From Medicago truncatula (taxonomy: Eukaryota > Streptophyta > Magnoliopsida > Fabales > Fabaceae), in contig NC_053045.1 of the NCBI RefSeq assembly GCF_003473485.1, positions 35,004,494 to 35,068,493 on the forward strand: DNA of 64,000 bases, in the 5' to 3' direction. The notes beneath the pieces were generated by a model, which ran no database searches, was not told the origin of the DNA, and saw only the letters and a list, made by a program, of their open reading frames with translations. Shown here one piece after another: positions 16,501 through 29,300 of the stretch. Both the position numbers and the translations under genes were made by a program. Each line of letters begins with the position of its first letter. Position 1 is the stretch's first letter.

Positions 16501-18327
16501 CAAAACAGTTTGAATGTTTTGATTTCATATTGATTATGTAGGTTTATTTCAACAACCTTTTGTTTTCATAAGATTTAAGATTTGACATCACGGCCGCGTT
16601 ATGATCCTGAATAGTGCACAATTTTATATGTTATTTCTAACAAAAGTGAAAATCAAGTCAATTGTTTTCATGTAAGTTATAAGCTATTCTTTAAAGCTAT
16701 CATGGAGAGCTTACGAAGATAAACTAAAAATAACTTTTAAAAAATTATCTAAGTACATATATGCAGGTTTTGTGGTTGTATGTACTTCCATTTCCTTAAC
16801 TTATTATTATTTTTTTCTTTCTATTCATATGGTTTAATTGAAAAAAATAAGAGGTTGAATTGAAAAAGTTGATTTGTGCTTGCATCTCCTAAGATATATG
16901 GTTGCTTCAACTATCAGAATAATTTTATTTGATACCTTTAGTTGCTTAGGTCTATTTTAATCGACAAACAAATGTTCTTATTTTAAAGATTTTGATAATA
17001 TCCAAAATGATTAATCACATAAAACAGTAAAAAATTAATTTTAAATTACATAATTGCACGACTAGGTCTGTTTTTTTCCTTAAAAAAAGTTTTTAATATG
17101 CCAAGGAAAATGATTAATTGGACCTGTTATTGCCACTATCCAATACTTAAAAAAAATAATATCATGAAATGCATATAAAATATGTATTAATTGTTCACAA
17201 TTCACAACAAATTATAAAAATTAAATAAAACATACATCTTAAATTAACGTAATTGTTTTCCTGTTGTGGTTGGTGCTGAACGTGTGGCATTGGGAGGTTG
17301 TGAGTTCAACTCTTGCCATGCTAGATATTGTAAAAAATTTCTTAGCAAATTTTTTCATCTTCTTCGCCCGTGTTGTCTGAAACGGGTTGTTTTGATCCGC
17401 GAAATGACCCAACCGGATCTCCCTTTGTACCTGATGACATTCAATGATTTTTTACGTGGTTTTAATCGGAATTGAAAGGCAAGAAGAATGCACACACTTA
17501 TTTTGAAAATCCACAAGTTAACCGCAGATAATTGTTTTTTAAGATTCTTGCAAACAAACACCTTTAAAATCTTGATTTTTCACAGAAATTATACCGTGTT
17601 CCGCAGTAATTTCATATTGGTATCGATTTAGCATTTCAAAACAACATTCCATATCAAATTGAGTAATAATTATCCACACAAGAGGAATCTCACTCAAAAA
17701 TAAATGGGTTATGGGACGATTTCAGAAATCAACCAGGAAAAGAAATCAAACTAAGCTGCAATCTCCAAACTTCAAAGGAAAATGAAATAATATTGAACAG
17801 TTTTGTTGATGAAGAAAAACTTTAAATTAATGGGTAGGTTGTTGGTGAGAATGCATTTCTGGAAATCTGAAGAAAAATGTTAAGCATGAAGGAGAAGGGA
17901 AACAAAGCTCAAAATGAGATTTAGAGTGGTGTTTCACGTGTGAAGAAAAGGAAAATCTGGATTACTACTCTCCATGTTTCAATTTTAGTAGGGGGTATAC
18001 AAGTAATTGCTGATAAGTGGTGGTTTTTTAGGGGGTGTGAGCGGCAGAAACAATAAATGGAATATTTTACAATATAATATTTTTGATTAAAATATTCCAG
18101 CAGGTAAAAAGGGAATTTTTACCGCCACCTATCCAAAAATCTAAGACTTGTGCATGGTGCACAAATCTTCCCCTTGTGCACCCTAAATGCCACCTGAAGT
18201 AAGTTTTGATAGCCAATATATACACACACAAGGTTTTGCTATAAGACATATTTATGAAGGTGTCTTTTAGCAAGTTATAACTAAAAAGTTGATAATCACG
18301 GATTGCTAAAAGACACCTTTATGGGTG

Positions 18328-18790
18328 TTAACTTGTAGGGCACATGTTAAGCATTAAATTCTTGCTACTAATGGTAAGTGTTAATTGAAAAAAATTAATA
18401 TTACCTCCGTCCATAATTATACGAGCCTTTTGCAAAAATTACGAAGATTAAGAAAGTTGGTTGTAGTATTAAATTTATATGTAATTACTATTGTTTTTAC
18501 AATTTTATCCTTAAGAGGGAGTTAATTTATGTTTTTAACATAATATTTATTGTTGATTGAAGAAAAAGATGCAAAATAAATAAGGGTATGTTTGTAAAGA
18601 AATAATTAATGTACTTGAAAATACCAAATGTGTCTTATAAAACTAAACAATTTTTTTTTTCAAAAGGATCTTATAATTAGGGACGGAGGTAGTATTAGAT
18701 TTTTTGAGCAATTAATTAACGCAATTTTCGAGACATAATTTCTATTAGTGAAATCCTTAACATGTGCCCTAAGGACACAAGTTAACATTT
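18328..18790. mobile_element. TIR element (MITE) with a nested MITE
   Basis: The left end tgttaacttgtagggcacat continues with gttaag; the right end inverted reads tgttaacttgtgtccttagg then gcacatgttaag. Non-coding. Roughly 290 bp of its length is the nested MITE at 18402-18694. It shares end words with 4812-4985. Confidence 0.68.
18402..18694. mobile_element. Stowaway-like MITE, nested
   Basis: The ends tacctccgtccataattata and ataattagggacggaggtagta pair imperfectly; flanked by TA. Non-coding. Confidence 0.8.
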
Positions 18791-20786
18791 CCCAAACATA
18801 TATATAAATAATAAGATTTGTCAAAAAGAATTGATCTTCCTCTCAAAAAAAAAAAAAAGATTTGTCAAAAAGAAATATATAAATAATAAGACATTTATTT
18901 ATTGATTTTGTAAGTTCGACTATTTTAATTTGAGTTTTATTATGACATAAGAGGATGTTTATGTGAGGATACTTGATTTGACACAAGTGTATAAATGAAC
19001 TGTTGTGTCAAATCAAATATTGTCAATCTTGTTTAAAAAGTTATTTGTGAAAAAAAAAAATTATTGTTTACAGTTATAAGAACTTAAACAAAAAATAATA
19101 CTTGATTTGACATTTCTAAAAAAAAAAAACTTGATTTGACTATAATCGATGATGTTTATCTACATTAAACTTACACAGAATCTAAAACCTTTAAATTTAA
19201 TATCCTACTGTTTAAACACATATAGCCAAAACATAAATTAAAAAATAAAAATGTTTTATTTTCTTCTTTGCTTGGTGATTCCGTCGTCGATCAGACCACA
19301 ACCACATCGCCGTTGGGAGGGAAAAATCAAAGAAATTACTGAATGCCGTCCATATTTTTTATGCAAACAACATTGATAATTAATTTTTTGTGTTGTTTGG
19401 ATTCATATATATTTAGAGAGGTGAAACTTCCAAATTGAATTTTTACTAAAATGTTCTGTAGTGGCTCAGATCCTTGCGATGGGTACGGTACGAATTGAAC
19501 TACAACTATCGATACAAAAAAGTGAATCAGAGGCACATGTGGATTAGCCTTACTTAACCTTCAAAGATAGCAAACTTAACTATTATAATTTAGAAAAGTA
19601 AAAGTGAGAATTAGAGTATTTAGGTATTGCAATTTGCAAAAGGTTCAAAATATGTTGAAAAGTTGTAATTTTAGGTACCTTAGGTATCGACTGATGGTGC
19701 AAAATATGTTTAAAAGATTAAAGATGTAATAATTTTGGGTACCTTAGGTACTAACTGCAGTCGGTGCAATATGCGTTGAATGGATTTATTTTAAGTGCAG
19801 CGGAGAGTTCCAAACGAATTGATGAATTGCATAAATAAATAAATAACGCAGTACAACTTCAAAGTATTTTCCTTATAAAAAAATAACTTCAATGTATTTT
19901 GATTTTTCTGCATTTTTGGTCATCTAACTTTTGAAAAATAATGATTTCGGGCCTCGATTAAAAAAAATTACAATTTGGTCTCGTATTCTCTCCATTTCTC
20001 AAGAGAAACAGAAATATCTATAATCAAAATTGTAGTTTATATGCCAATTAATGTCTTTTTTTTTTTTTTTAAGAGTGTCCAATTAATGCATTTATATCAT
20101 TTATTTATTTTCAAACTATACCAATGACATTTTCATTTCTTTTAGAAAATGGAGAGGATCTCAGTCACCTCCGTGCTCAATTTTGTCTGTCTCAATTTAC
20201 TAAAGCAACCGAAAAAATTGGATTAATTAAGATTCCAAATCACAACTTCCATCCTAAGAACAATGGTAGGCCTACATTACCCTCTCATGATTTAGGGATA
20301 TTTACCCCCTCATAATATCAACCAATTAAATTGTGGGAAGCCTATATTATCATTTACATAATTTTTTTGTTATTTGCATCTTTACCCCATATTCAATTAA
20401 TGTGTTTTTATCTTTCCAATAAAAAATTTAAGAAGATATTTTACTTCCACATTTCATTTGTTTAGACAAATTTTGTTCTTTTTTCTTTATTATTTTTCTA
20501 CAAATTTTTGACGGTACAATTTTTTTTTACAACCATATCTTGTTGTTTATTTAAACTTGGGTCCAAAAAAAACTTCCAAAACGTTATTTTTTCAAATACC
20601 AATTAGATTATTATATATTATCATATGCTTGTATCTATCGATATTAGTCTCAACCTTATTTAATTTTATTTTGATGATTAAATGCTATTAACCCAATCGA
20701 ATATTTATTTTTGACAAGTTAAAAACAAACGAAGATTCGTTTTAGTTCTTGAGAAAAATTGAAAGACCTAATTTAATCTTTTTTTT
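18791..20786. other. AT-rich intergenic DNA with a MULE-end relic
   Basis: No gene recognised. At about 20271-20335 the words tacattaccctctcatgatt and agggatatttaccccctcat resemble the terminal repeats of the MULE at 46385-52634, so this is probably a solitary end of a related element. An open frame at 20124-20315 overlaps this relic and matches nothing I know. Confidence 0.45.
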
Positions 20787-20789
20787 CTT

Positions 20790-22640
20790 TTAGAGAAAGG
20801 TAACTCATTTCATTTCATCCAAAATATTAGAGTGAATACAATTGGGAGGATGCTTGAAAATACTGGGATTAGCATGTAATATAGACGCTCGATAAAGTGG
20901 GACTCTGTTTGTTTACCTATGAGTCCAGGTGGTTTAGGGGTACGGAAGTTAGGGGATTTTAATTTGTCTCTTTTAGGTAAGTGGTGTTGGAGGTTGTTGG
21001 TGGATAAGAATGGATTGTGGTATCGAGTTTTGAAGGCTAGGTATGGGGAGATTGGAGGTATGGTTAAGGAGGGAGGTCGTCATTCATCTAGGTGGTGGAG
21101 AATGATTTGCAATGTGAGGGATGGTAGCGGGTTGTTGGTAGGCAGGTGGTTTGATGATAACATTTCAAAACACTTTTTTCTGGTATGATAATTGGTTGGG
21201 AGATGTTCCTTTAAAATTTCAATTTAGTCGTCTTTTTGATTTAGCTGTTCATAAGGAGTGTTCGATGGAGGATATGGTGAGAGCGGGGTGGGAGGAGGGT
21301 GGAGGTGGTTGGGTGTGGAGGCGTCGTTTATTGGCCTGGGAGGAGGAAGGTGCGAGGGAGTGTGTCAATTTGTTAAATAACATCGTTTTGCAGGATAATA
21401 TTCAGGATAAGTGGCGGTGGTTACTTGATCCTATTCTTGACTATACAGTTAAGGGGACTTATTGTTTCTTAACTAATATGGCGGGTCAGGTAACTAATGG
21501 CGCATGTTTTGATGTGTGGCATAAATGTGTTCCTTCCAAGGTATCTGTGTTTTCTTGGCGTCTTCTTCAAGATAGAGTTGCTACTCGAACAAATTTGGTG
21601 CGACGTCATGTGTTACAAGCTGTTGATCGCTTTTGTGTAGGGGGTGTGGCATCCCTGAGACGGTGGATCATCTCTTCATTCAGTGTACTTCCTTTGGGAG
21701 GGTCTGGTATCTTGTGTGTCACTGGCTTGGTATCCCTTGTGTTTTTCAGGGATCGGTAACTCAACATTTTATTCAATTTTCTAAATTGGCATGCATGATG
21801 CATGTTTCTCATGATTATAAGAAGATTATTTGGTGGGCTTGTGTTTGGGCAATTTGGAAGGAGAGAAATAATTGTGTCTTCAACAATTTGGCGAGCGATC
21901 CTCTTAGCGTTGTTGAAAGAGTGAAGCTTTTATCCTTTCTTTGGCTTTCGTCCAATGTTGCTAGTTTTCCGTTTGGTTTTCATGATTGGTGGCGATATCC
22001 ACTTTTTTGTATGGGTATCATGTAATCTCCTGTTTTACAACTTTTTGGATTTGTTCTTCTTTTGGATTTTGGTTTAGGTACACGTTGTTTGTAATAGATG
22101 TTGGGTGATTCATCACTTTAGCACACCTTGTGCAGGGTGAATTACCTTTCTTTTGAGCAATACATTCCATTTTGATTTGTTCAAAAAAAATAGACGCTCG
22201 AGCAAGGTTATGAGCGACTATATTAGCTTGTCTCCTAATATAAGCTAGAGCACAACTAGCATTAGATAAAAAGCAAAGTCCTGCAATTAGAGAGTAAACT
22301 TCCTAGTTCATTCATATAAGATCTATTATTAAGGATTGCATTCACAACTAGTTGGCAGTCACTTTCGAATACTACCCGATTCAGGCCAAGTACAAGAGCA
22401 ATTTGGAAGGCTTGTTGTAGAGCGGTAGCTTCACACTCAGCTGCGGTTGTAAAAGAAGGAAAAATCATAGAGTTAGCTTGGATAAGATGCCCAAGGCTAT
22501 CTCGAAAACAGATATCAACACCAAATTTTCCTTCGGCTTCGAAAAGGGCACAATCAGCATTACACTTGATCCAATATGTTTGTGGTTTAGACCAAACTGG
22601 AGTATCAGACGTAATTTAGTCTGAAAAATATATAATTCAC
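20790..22640 (-). pseudogene. RNase H-like (RVT_3) domain fragment, interrupted by the LINE
   Basis: The minus strand 22640-22190 reads W-I-K-C-N-A-D-C-A-L-F, then G-V-D-I-C-F-R-D, A-A-E-C-E-A-T-A-L-Q-Q-A, V-F-E-S-D-C-Q-L-V-V-N-A and, after a frameshift near 22280, A-Y-I-R-R-Q-A-N-I-V-A-H-N-L-A-R-A-S. This is the order of acidic and His residues of the RNase H domain at the end of plant LINE-like polyproteins and their domesticated relatives. The last residues continue at 20892-20800 beyond the inserted LINE. With a frameshift and no upstream domains it is a relic, older than the LINE that split it. Confidence 0.78.
20893..22189 (+). mobile_element. 5'-truncated LINE (non-LTR retrotransposon) with broken ORF2 3' end
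   Basis: Exact 12-base direct repeats ATAGACGCTCGA flank it (20881-20892 and 22190-22201) and it ends in a short A run, as target-primed reverse transcription leaves. The reading begins K-W-D-S-V-C-L-P-M-S-P-G-G-L-G-V-R-K-L, typical of the region after the reverse transcriptase of plant LINEs. It continues in a second frame from about 21151 (F-F-W-Y-D-N-W-L-G-D) and in a third from about 21633, with the zinc-binding C-R-G-C-G-I-P-E-T-V-D-H-L-F-I-Q-C motif and W-x-x-W-K-E-R-N-N-C-V-F. Two frameshifts and loss of the endonuclease and polymerase parts make it dead. Confidence 0.9.
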
Positions 22641-22966
22641 TTTTATTTCCCAATAAATATAAGAAAGATAAAGAAAAGCAAATAAGATACTAGCAATTTT
22701 TTATTGATGAAAGAAAGATAGAGGAAAGCAAATAAGATACTAGCAATTTTTCTTAAAAGATACTAGCAATTATTTAGTAGTATAGTATAAGAGAAAATTA
22801 AATAAAATCATGGTAGGAAAGACATGTGTATTTATAAAATGGAATAAATATACTTAAATAAAAAGTAGATATGATAAAAATAAAAAAAATAATTATTTCA
22901 TTACAATAAATACAAAATATATTCCTTAACATTTTTTAAAATATATCATTCAATTCAGGAGAAGTC
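22641..22966. other. AT-rich DNA, short duplication
   Basis: The word gatactagcaatttttcttaa-type block is repeated in near copies at about 22686-22750. No gene seen. Confidence 0.4.
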
Positions 22967-23245
22967 GAACCTTTTTTGGTTAACGTGATAACCACAATTT
23001 GACTGATCTTTATTTAACTCTCCTTGTAGCTCATAAAATCAAGCATAAATTTCAAACCATTGTCAAAAAAGGAACAAGCCACATTTCGACTAATCAAAAG
23101 TTAAGTCTCATTATAGTTCATCTGATATACAAGTAAGGTCAAACCATTGACAAAAAGTAACTAACAACAGTTCGATTGATAACAAGTTAAGTCACGCAAT
23201 AGTTAATCTGATTCAGAAGAAAGCTCAAACCTTTGTCAGAAAATG
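22967..23245. repeat. Imperfect tandem repeat of about 86 bp, three units
   Basis: Units restart with caaaccattgtcaaaaaagg (about 23053), caaaccattgacaaaaagta (about 23140) and caaacctttgtcagaaaatg (about 23225), with a decayed unit in front. Possibly the U3 part of the LTR-like sequence that follows. Confidence 0.65.
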
Positions 23246-23790
23246 TTCTGGATCGGCTAGAAAGCTAATCCAATGTTGATATGTGGACAAGGAGTTTGTC
23301 GGATCAACACACGTCACTTGGGCGTACAGCGTAATCCTGGTGCACGCCACCACACCTAAGCTAGCCCCCATGCATCAGACATCGTATATGTGTTCTCCAA
23401 CGACCTCTTAATGAAGCGTCACACTTCAATGAGACAGTTATTCTCACACACGCCTATATAAGTGTGACATTTCTTAACCCTCAAGGTACGATTCACTTTT
23501 CTCACACTTTTTAAACACTCCTTCTCATTTCCTAAACTGACTTGAGCGTCAGAGAGCCAACATGCATGCATGCACCTTTCGTCCCACCATGAAGACTCGC
23601 CGCCACCGTACCGAAGCACTTTCCGACATCGTTGCCTCCATCAATTCCTCACTAGACAGATCATTTGCAGGTACCTTTCCGGTCGTGAAGACTCTTGCAG
23701 AAGGATAAAATGCATTGGTATTTCATCATATTTAATTAATGGATGCAAACATGAAAGTAATGATATTCGTACTTAGAGTTTATAATAATA
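23246..23790 (+). mobile_element. Probable LTR fragment of a retrotransposon
   Basis: A sharply higher GC content than its surroundings, a TATA-like cctatataagtg at about 23451, and 60-100 bases later the words actgacttgagcgtcagaga. As I recall, this motif is common in U5 of plant Gypsy LTRs. No internal domain, primer site or partner LTR was found in the window. Confidence 0.45.
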
Positions 23791-23896
23791 TAATTTAGAG
23801 GTCATTTGTTGAGCTATTTACTACATAAAATGACTATTTTAATTCTAAATTGTTGTAGCACATGTGCATAATAAATTAAATAATAATAATAAAATA

Positions 23897-24014
23897 GGTA
23901 TTGGTTTGGGACCTTGAAGTGTGCTTTTCTCAAGTTCTGAGGTTTTATTCTCCCCGGTTTCAATTTCGATGGTCTAGTTTAACTTGTTCAAAACAAAAAA
24001 ACCAAAAAAAAAAA
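23897..24014 (+). mobile_element. Degenerate SINE (family S2)
   Basis: Words ttggtttgggaccttgaagt and ttattctccccggtttcaat, then ttgttcaaaacaaaaaaacc, match the plan of the SINE at 10879-11060 (B-box-like centre, A-rich end). No clear target duplication. Confidence 0.5.
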
Positions 24015-25429
24015 TTAAACTTATTGAATTAAATTATTTTAGAGTTAAAATTTAAATTCAATTATGATGCTAGAAGATAAGAAGGGATAACTAATTAAAC
24101 ATTTTTTTATAGCATTATTTTAAACATTATGCTAAATGGAAAATAAATTTTAGAAAATTAAAAACATGGTAAAATAGATTTTATTTTTATGCTAAAATAA
24201 AATTAGTAAACAAGGGAAAGGTGAATCTCATATGGTTTAATCTTTTGGACAGATCTGCCTTTGTTTATTAAAGAATACTACACTAAGAATATAATCGGTA
24301 TACCTAATTTTAGGTTTACCAACTTCGAGGAGGCTATGGTTTATCTCATCCTCCTTTTATTTCCTCTTTGTTATTTGAATGAATTTTGAGGTTGCAGCAC
24401 TTTGGTCCACCTCCTCTTTTGCTTAAAAAAAAAATCAATAAGGGAGTCACATGTGTATATAAAAAAATATAAATACTCCATATTTTTTAATTCAAAATAT
24501 AAAAAATATAAATTAATAAAAGCAACTAAAAGTATAACAAAAGTTGTATGTTTAATATAAAATAAACAGGTTCGATATAAATTTACTATTTAAAATTTCT
24601 TAATATAAGTAAGTTCAACATATGCAAACTTGTACATGGTAAAAAAAAATCATATAACAAAAGTCGAGTTCTATGATTTTATAAACTTAGGTGTTTTGAA
24701 ATATATATTTTTTTGACAAAAATGTGTTTTAAATTCATTAATTGAATAACATTTAGACCAACATCTTCTTTATTTGAAATGAGGCAACGAAAGATTTTAT
24801 TAGATTTTTTATCTAAAACATAAAGACACATTAATTGAATGTAAGATGAGTATGTAAATAACAAAAATATATTTAAAATATGTAAAATATAATTATATGT
24901 TTGACTTTAATTAATGTTGTTTATATTGTTTATTTTAATTGGTCCACATAAGCGGGGGTAATTACCCACAATTTTGGAAATGATAATCTAGAAAAATTGT
25001 TTTATTTGCATGTTAAAGATTATCGCACATAAGTGTTACCATACAAAGTGTAACACTTAAGACTATCGCATAATATGATCAAGTCTATTTGCATGTTAAA
25101 ATTTCAACGATAAAATAGTACTTGTAAGTCCGAAAATGTTGCAAACATTACTAGATGAATATACTATTGATCATTAATCAGTAATCAACAATTTAAAAAT
25201 GAATCGAACATTAAAATCAAAATTAACTTTTTTAAAAAAGTCAATTTCCTGACTGCACCGTAGAAGTTCCCTTAAAGTATTTCGTGAAATTCTCCAACTT
25301 AACCATTAGCAGGGAATTGTCCTGTTGATATATACACAAAAATATGTAAGTCACCATTGAAATACAGAGCAATTACTTACATAAACATTATTAACCTCCT
25401 CCATAATATTTCACCTTAGAATCAAACAT
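24015..25429. other. AT-rich intergenic DNA
   Basis: No gene, RNA or terminal repeats recognised. A few long A/T runs. Confidence 0.55.
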
Positions 25430-26038
25430 GGTTTCCACTAGCAGACCCTCCAAGTGTTAAAGCCAACCCTTGTAGATCACCCCTAGTTTTATGTTCTTCA
25501 GGTAAGGACACCTTAGTAGCTCTTTTTGTGATCGGAGACGGCCGAAAATGTGACGGTTGCATTAAGCCGTTGCAGGGCTCCGAATGCTAAGAATCCCTTG
25601 AATTATCGACATGATTCGAGTTCATAAAAGGTTGAGTGGTAGGAAACGAACATGGTAAGAACAATTTGGTTCAGCCACTCCTGCTCACTGATAGATTATT
25701 ATTCATTTGTTGCATAAGTTGGTTGTAATAATATGACATTGTATGGAAGCAAGGTTAAAAGCTTACAGGTGCAAATAAAACTCCTCTCTAAAATGTCTTC
25801 CATTCACTACTGCAGTCATCAGAAAACCTGAATCAAAGGCTCCATCAACTTTGCCGTGAACTTCAGCACCAATCTAGGAATAAAAATCAAGAGTGAAAGA
25901 ATAAGAAACTTAGAACAAGCAAAAAGGAAATCTCTGATGAGTAAATTTTTCAGAATTTGAAAGAAAATGATTCACCAGGTGCTGAGTGTGTCCTCCTCCT
26001 GCAGGCTTCGGTTCTTGCTCTGGTGACTTATTTGGGTG

Positions 26039-26361
26039 TGTTGGTGGTATTCTAGAGGTGGTATGTTATAAATTATACTGTTGCAGGATTTTGAGTGGAA
26101 ACGTGACTTTTTATACTATACTTCCACTGGTGGATGAACATTGAAGAAAAACTGATTTTGTTGAATTCACCACATACTGCTTACTTCAACTTAGCATTAC
26201 AAAGCCTTTATATAGGCTAGAAGGAAACTGATAGAGAATACAAATAGGTTGATAACAAACCTACCATAAACCTAAATAAAGACAATCATTATGATGATGG
26301 TTACAATTCTATCATAATGTTTCCTAAAGATAGTGGCGGTTACAACACATTAATTTTAACA
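26039..26361 (-). repeat. 3' LTR of the young copia element
   Basis: 323 bp, identical to the 5' LTR except for T at 26320. The polyprotein stop lies in its first codons. Confidence 0.95.
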
Positions 26362-29300
26362 CTCCCCCTTAATGTGTTGCTCTTTAACTCCCATTGCTTC
26401 TCTAAGTTGCTGAAATCTTCCTCTTGGTAGTGCTTTAGTAAAAATGTTTGCAAGCTGCTCTTGTGAATTGCAGAACACTAACTGCACATCGCCATCTTCG
26501 ATCACACTTCGAATGAAGTGGTGCTTTATATTAATATGTCTTGTTCGACTGTGGAAAACTGGATTCTTCGCCATGGCTATTGCTGATTTATTGTCACAGT
26601 GAAGCAGCAGACTTTCTTCTTGCTTTTCTCCGATATCTTCAAGTATTCTTCTCAACCACAATGATTGTTGTGTAGCCAAACCAGCTGCCAAATATTCTGC
26701 TTCAGCTGAAGATTGCGCTACAGTGTCTTGTTTCTTTGAACACCAAGAAATTACTCCTGAACCCAGACTAAACACATAACCAGAAGTGCTTTTCATGTCA
26801 TCAACACTTCCAGCCCAATCACTGTCACAGTAGCCTTTAACTTCGAGTTTAGAATTATTTTGAAACCTGATTCCATGCTCCATGGTTCCCATGATATACC
26901 TTAGAACTCCTTTTGCTGCTCCAAGGTGTAAGTGACTCGGTTTACTCATAAACCTTGAGAGTAAACTAGCAGCAAATATTAAATCGGGTCGTGTAGCTGT
27001 TAGATAAAACAAACTTCCAACCAAACTTCTATACATGTTTGCATCTACTAATCTTCCACCATCTTCCTTCTTTAATTTTCCATTCACCACTAAAGGAATA
27101 TCAGCAGGTTTACAGCCATTCATGCCAAACTTTTTCAAGATATTTTCAGCATATCTCTTTTGACAAATAAAAACTCCATATTCATCTTGGTAAACCTCAA
27201 TACCAAGAAAATGATGCAGCAAGCCAAGATCACTCATCTCATATTTTTTCATCATTTCTATTTTAAAATTTTCAACCATTTTCTTGTTGTTACCTGTATA
27301 CACCAAATCATCAACATAAAGGGCAACAAGAAAGATATCATCTTTACCTTGACGCTTCACATACAAAGTATGCTCACTTTGACTTCTTTCAAATCCTTGT
27401 TGAATGAAGTAGCTGTCAATTTCACTATACCATGCTCTCGGGGCTTGTTTCAACCCATAGAGAGCTTTCTTCAACTTGTAAACTTTTTCTTCTTGGCCTT
27501 TAGTCACAAAGCCTTGAGGTTGTTGCACATATACCTCTTCTTTTAGTTCTCCATTCAGGAAAGCTGACTTCACATCAAGTTGGTACAGGTTCCACTCTCT
27601 CTGAGCTGCTAATGCAATAACTGTTCGTACAGTATCCAATCTAGCAACTGGGGCAAAAGTTTCACTATAGTCAATTCCAGGCTGTTGTGCATAACCTTTT
27701 ACTACCAATCTAGCCTTGGCTCTTTGAATTGACCCATCTGGATTATGCTTCAATTTGTACACCCATTTTACTCCAATAGCTTCTTTGTCATTTGGCCTTT
27801 CAACTAGCTGCCATGTTTTGTTTTTCTCAATAGCATTTATTTCTTCTTGCATCGCATTCCTCCAAGCATCTTCTTTGATTGCTTCATCAAAATTTTCTGG
27901 TTCCACAACACAATAGTTGCATCTTGCATAAATATCACTCAAATCCTTCAATTTTATTGGAGTTGAGCTGGGAGTTGATGAACTTGAATTTGGTGAACTT
28001 GGAGAGGATGAGGAACTTGGTGTACATGGGGTTGGTTGCTCATTCTCAGCTGCTGAATTTTGTTGTTGTAATATGATTGCAGGGACTGTTTTCTCCTTCA
28101 TTTTGTCTTCTTCCCAATTCCAAGAAGCATTCTCATCAAATACAACATCCCGGCTAATGATCACCTTGTTTGTCTTCAAGTTGTAAAGTCTATAGCCCTT
28201 TGACATGGAACTATAGCCAATAAAGACACATTTTTCACTTGTTTCTTCCAGCTTTGTTCTCTTTTGTTTAGGAATTTGAGCATAGCAAACACATCCAAAA
28301 ATTTTAAGATGGTTCACCGACGGTGTTCTTCCACTCCAGGCTTCAAATGGAGTCTTTTTCCACACGGCCTTTGTTGGACACCTGTTCATCAAATACACAG
28401 CAGTGTTAACGGCCTCGGGCCAAAAGGTTTTAGGCAGACCTTTCTCAAGTAGCATAGACTTCGCCATCTCCATCACGGTTTGGTTCTTTCTTTCAGATAC
28501 ACCATTTTGCTGAGGTGTATATCCAACAGTGAGTTGTCTTTCAACACCTTCATCTTCACAAAATTTGTGAAATTCATTTGAGGTGTACTCCTTCCCTTGA
28601 TCACTTCTCAGCATCTTTATAAATCTGCCACTTTGTTTTTCAACTAATGCTTTAAATTTCTTAAAGATTACAAATGCTTCAGATTTTTGTCTCATGAAAT
28701 ATACCCAAGTCATGCGGGTAAAGTCGTCAATAAACAAGATAAAGTACCTATTTTTGCCATGGGACAAAGTATTCATAGGACCACACACATCTGTGTGTAC
28801 AAGTTCCAACACTTGTTTAGCTCTCCATGCACCTTCCTTTGGAAATGGTTTCCGGTGGTGTTTGCCAAACACACAACCTTCACACACACCAGATTTTTCT
28901 TCGATTCTTGGCAGCCCATACACCATCTTTTTCTGATAGAGTAACTTGAGGCTTTCGTAATTCAAATGCCCAAGTCTCCTGTGCCATAAACACGAGTCAT
29001 TCTCTTCTCTGGCCATCATGCTTACATTTTTCTCATAGTCAAAAGATAGTGGAAAGCTCCTGTTGCTAGTCATCTTCACAATGGCAACACTTCTTCTTTC
29101 TGAGTCAAAAATTCTGCACTCTCTATTTTCAAAGTTTAGAGAATAGCCGTGCTCCAGAAGTTGTCCAACGCTAAGCAAATTTTCGTCTAATTCCGGGACA
29201 TAGAGCGTGTCATGTATGACTCTGCTTCCTTGCTTCGTGGTGACTCCAATGCTTCCTTTCCCTTTCACTTCGACATGTTCTCCATTTCCCAATTTAACTT

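Larger units (their letters stand above)
14602..18194. mobile_element. Pack-MULE-type transposon carrying an ATM gene fragment
   Basis: The ends are inverted copies over about 50 bp: the left starts GGTGGGGTTTAG and both share TGCACAAGGG and AGATTTGTGCACCATGCACA; the right end, inverted, starts GGTGGCATTTAG. Outside them lie 9-base direct repeats TGATGTAAG (14593-14601) and TGAAGTAAG (18195-18203), matching at eight of nine positions; 9 bp is the Mutator-family signature. No transposase is visible, so it is non-autonomous. It holds two exons of an ATM-like gene (15774-16140), a palindromic element (15372-15679), a 47-bp tandem repeat and unidentified filler, which is the pattern of a gene-capturing MULE. 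Confidence 0.82.

Noticed and set aside
17260..17480. Possible SINE or tRNA-like head (gggaggttgtgagttcaact)
   Set aside because: Only a B-box-like word is clear; no tail, target duplication or second copy was found.
20124..20315. 63-codon open frame
   Set aside because: Overlaps a MULE terminal-repeat relic and resembles no known family.
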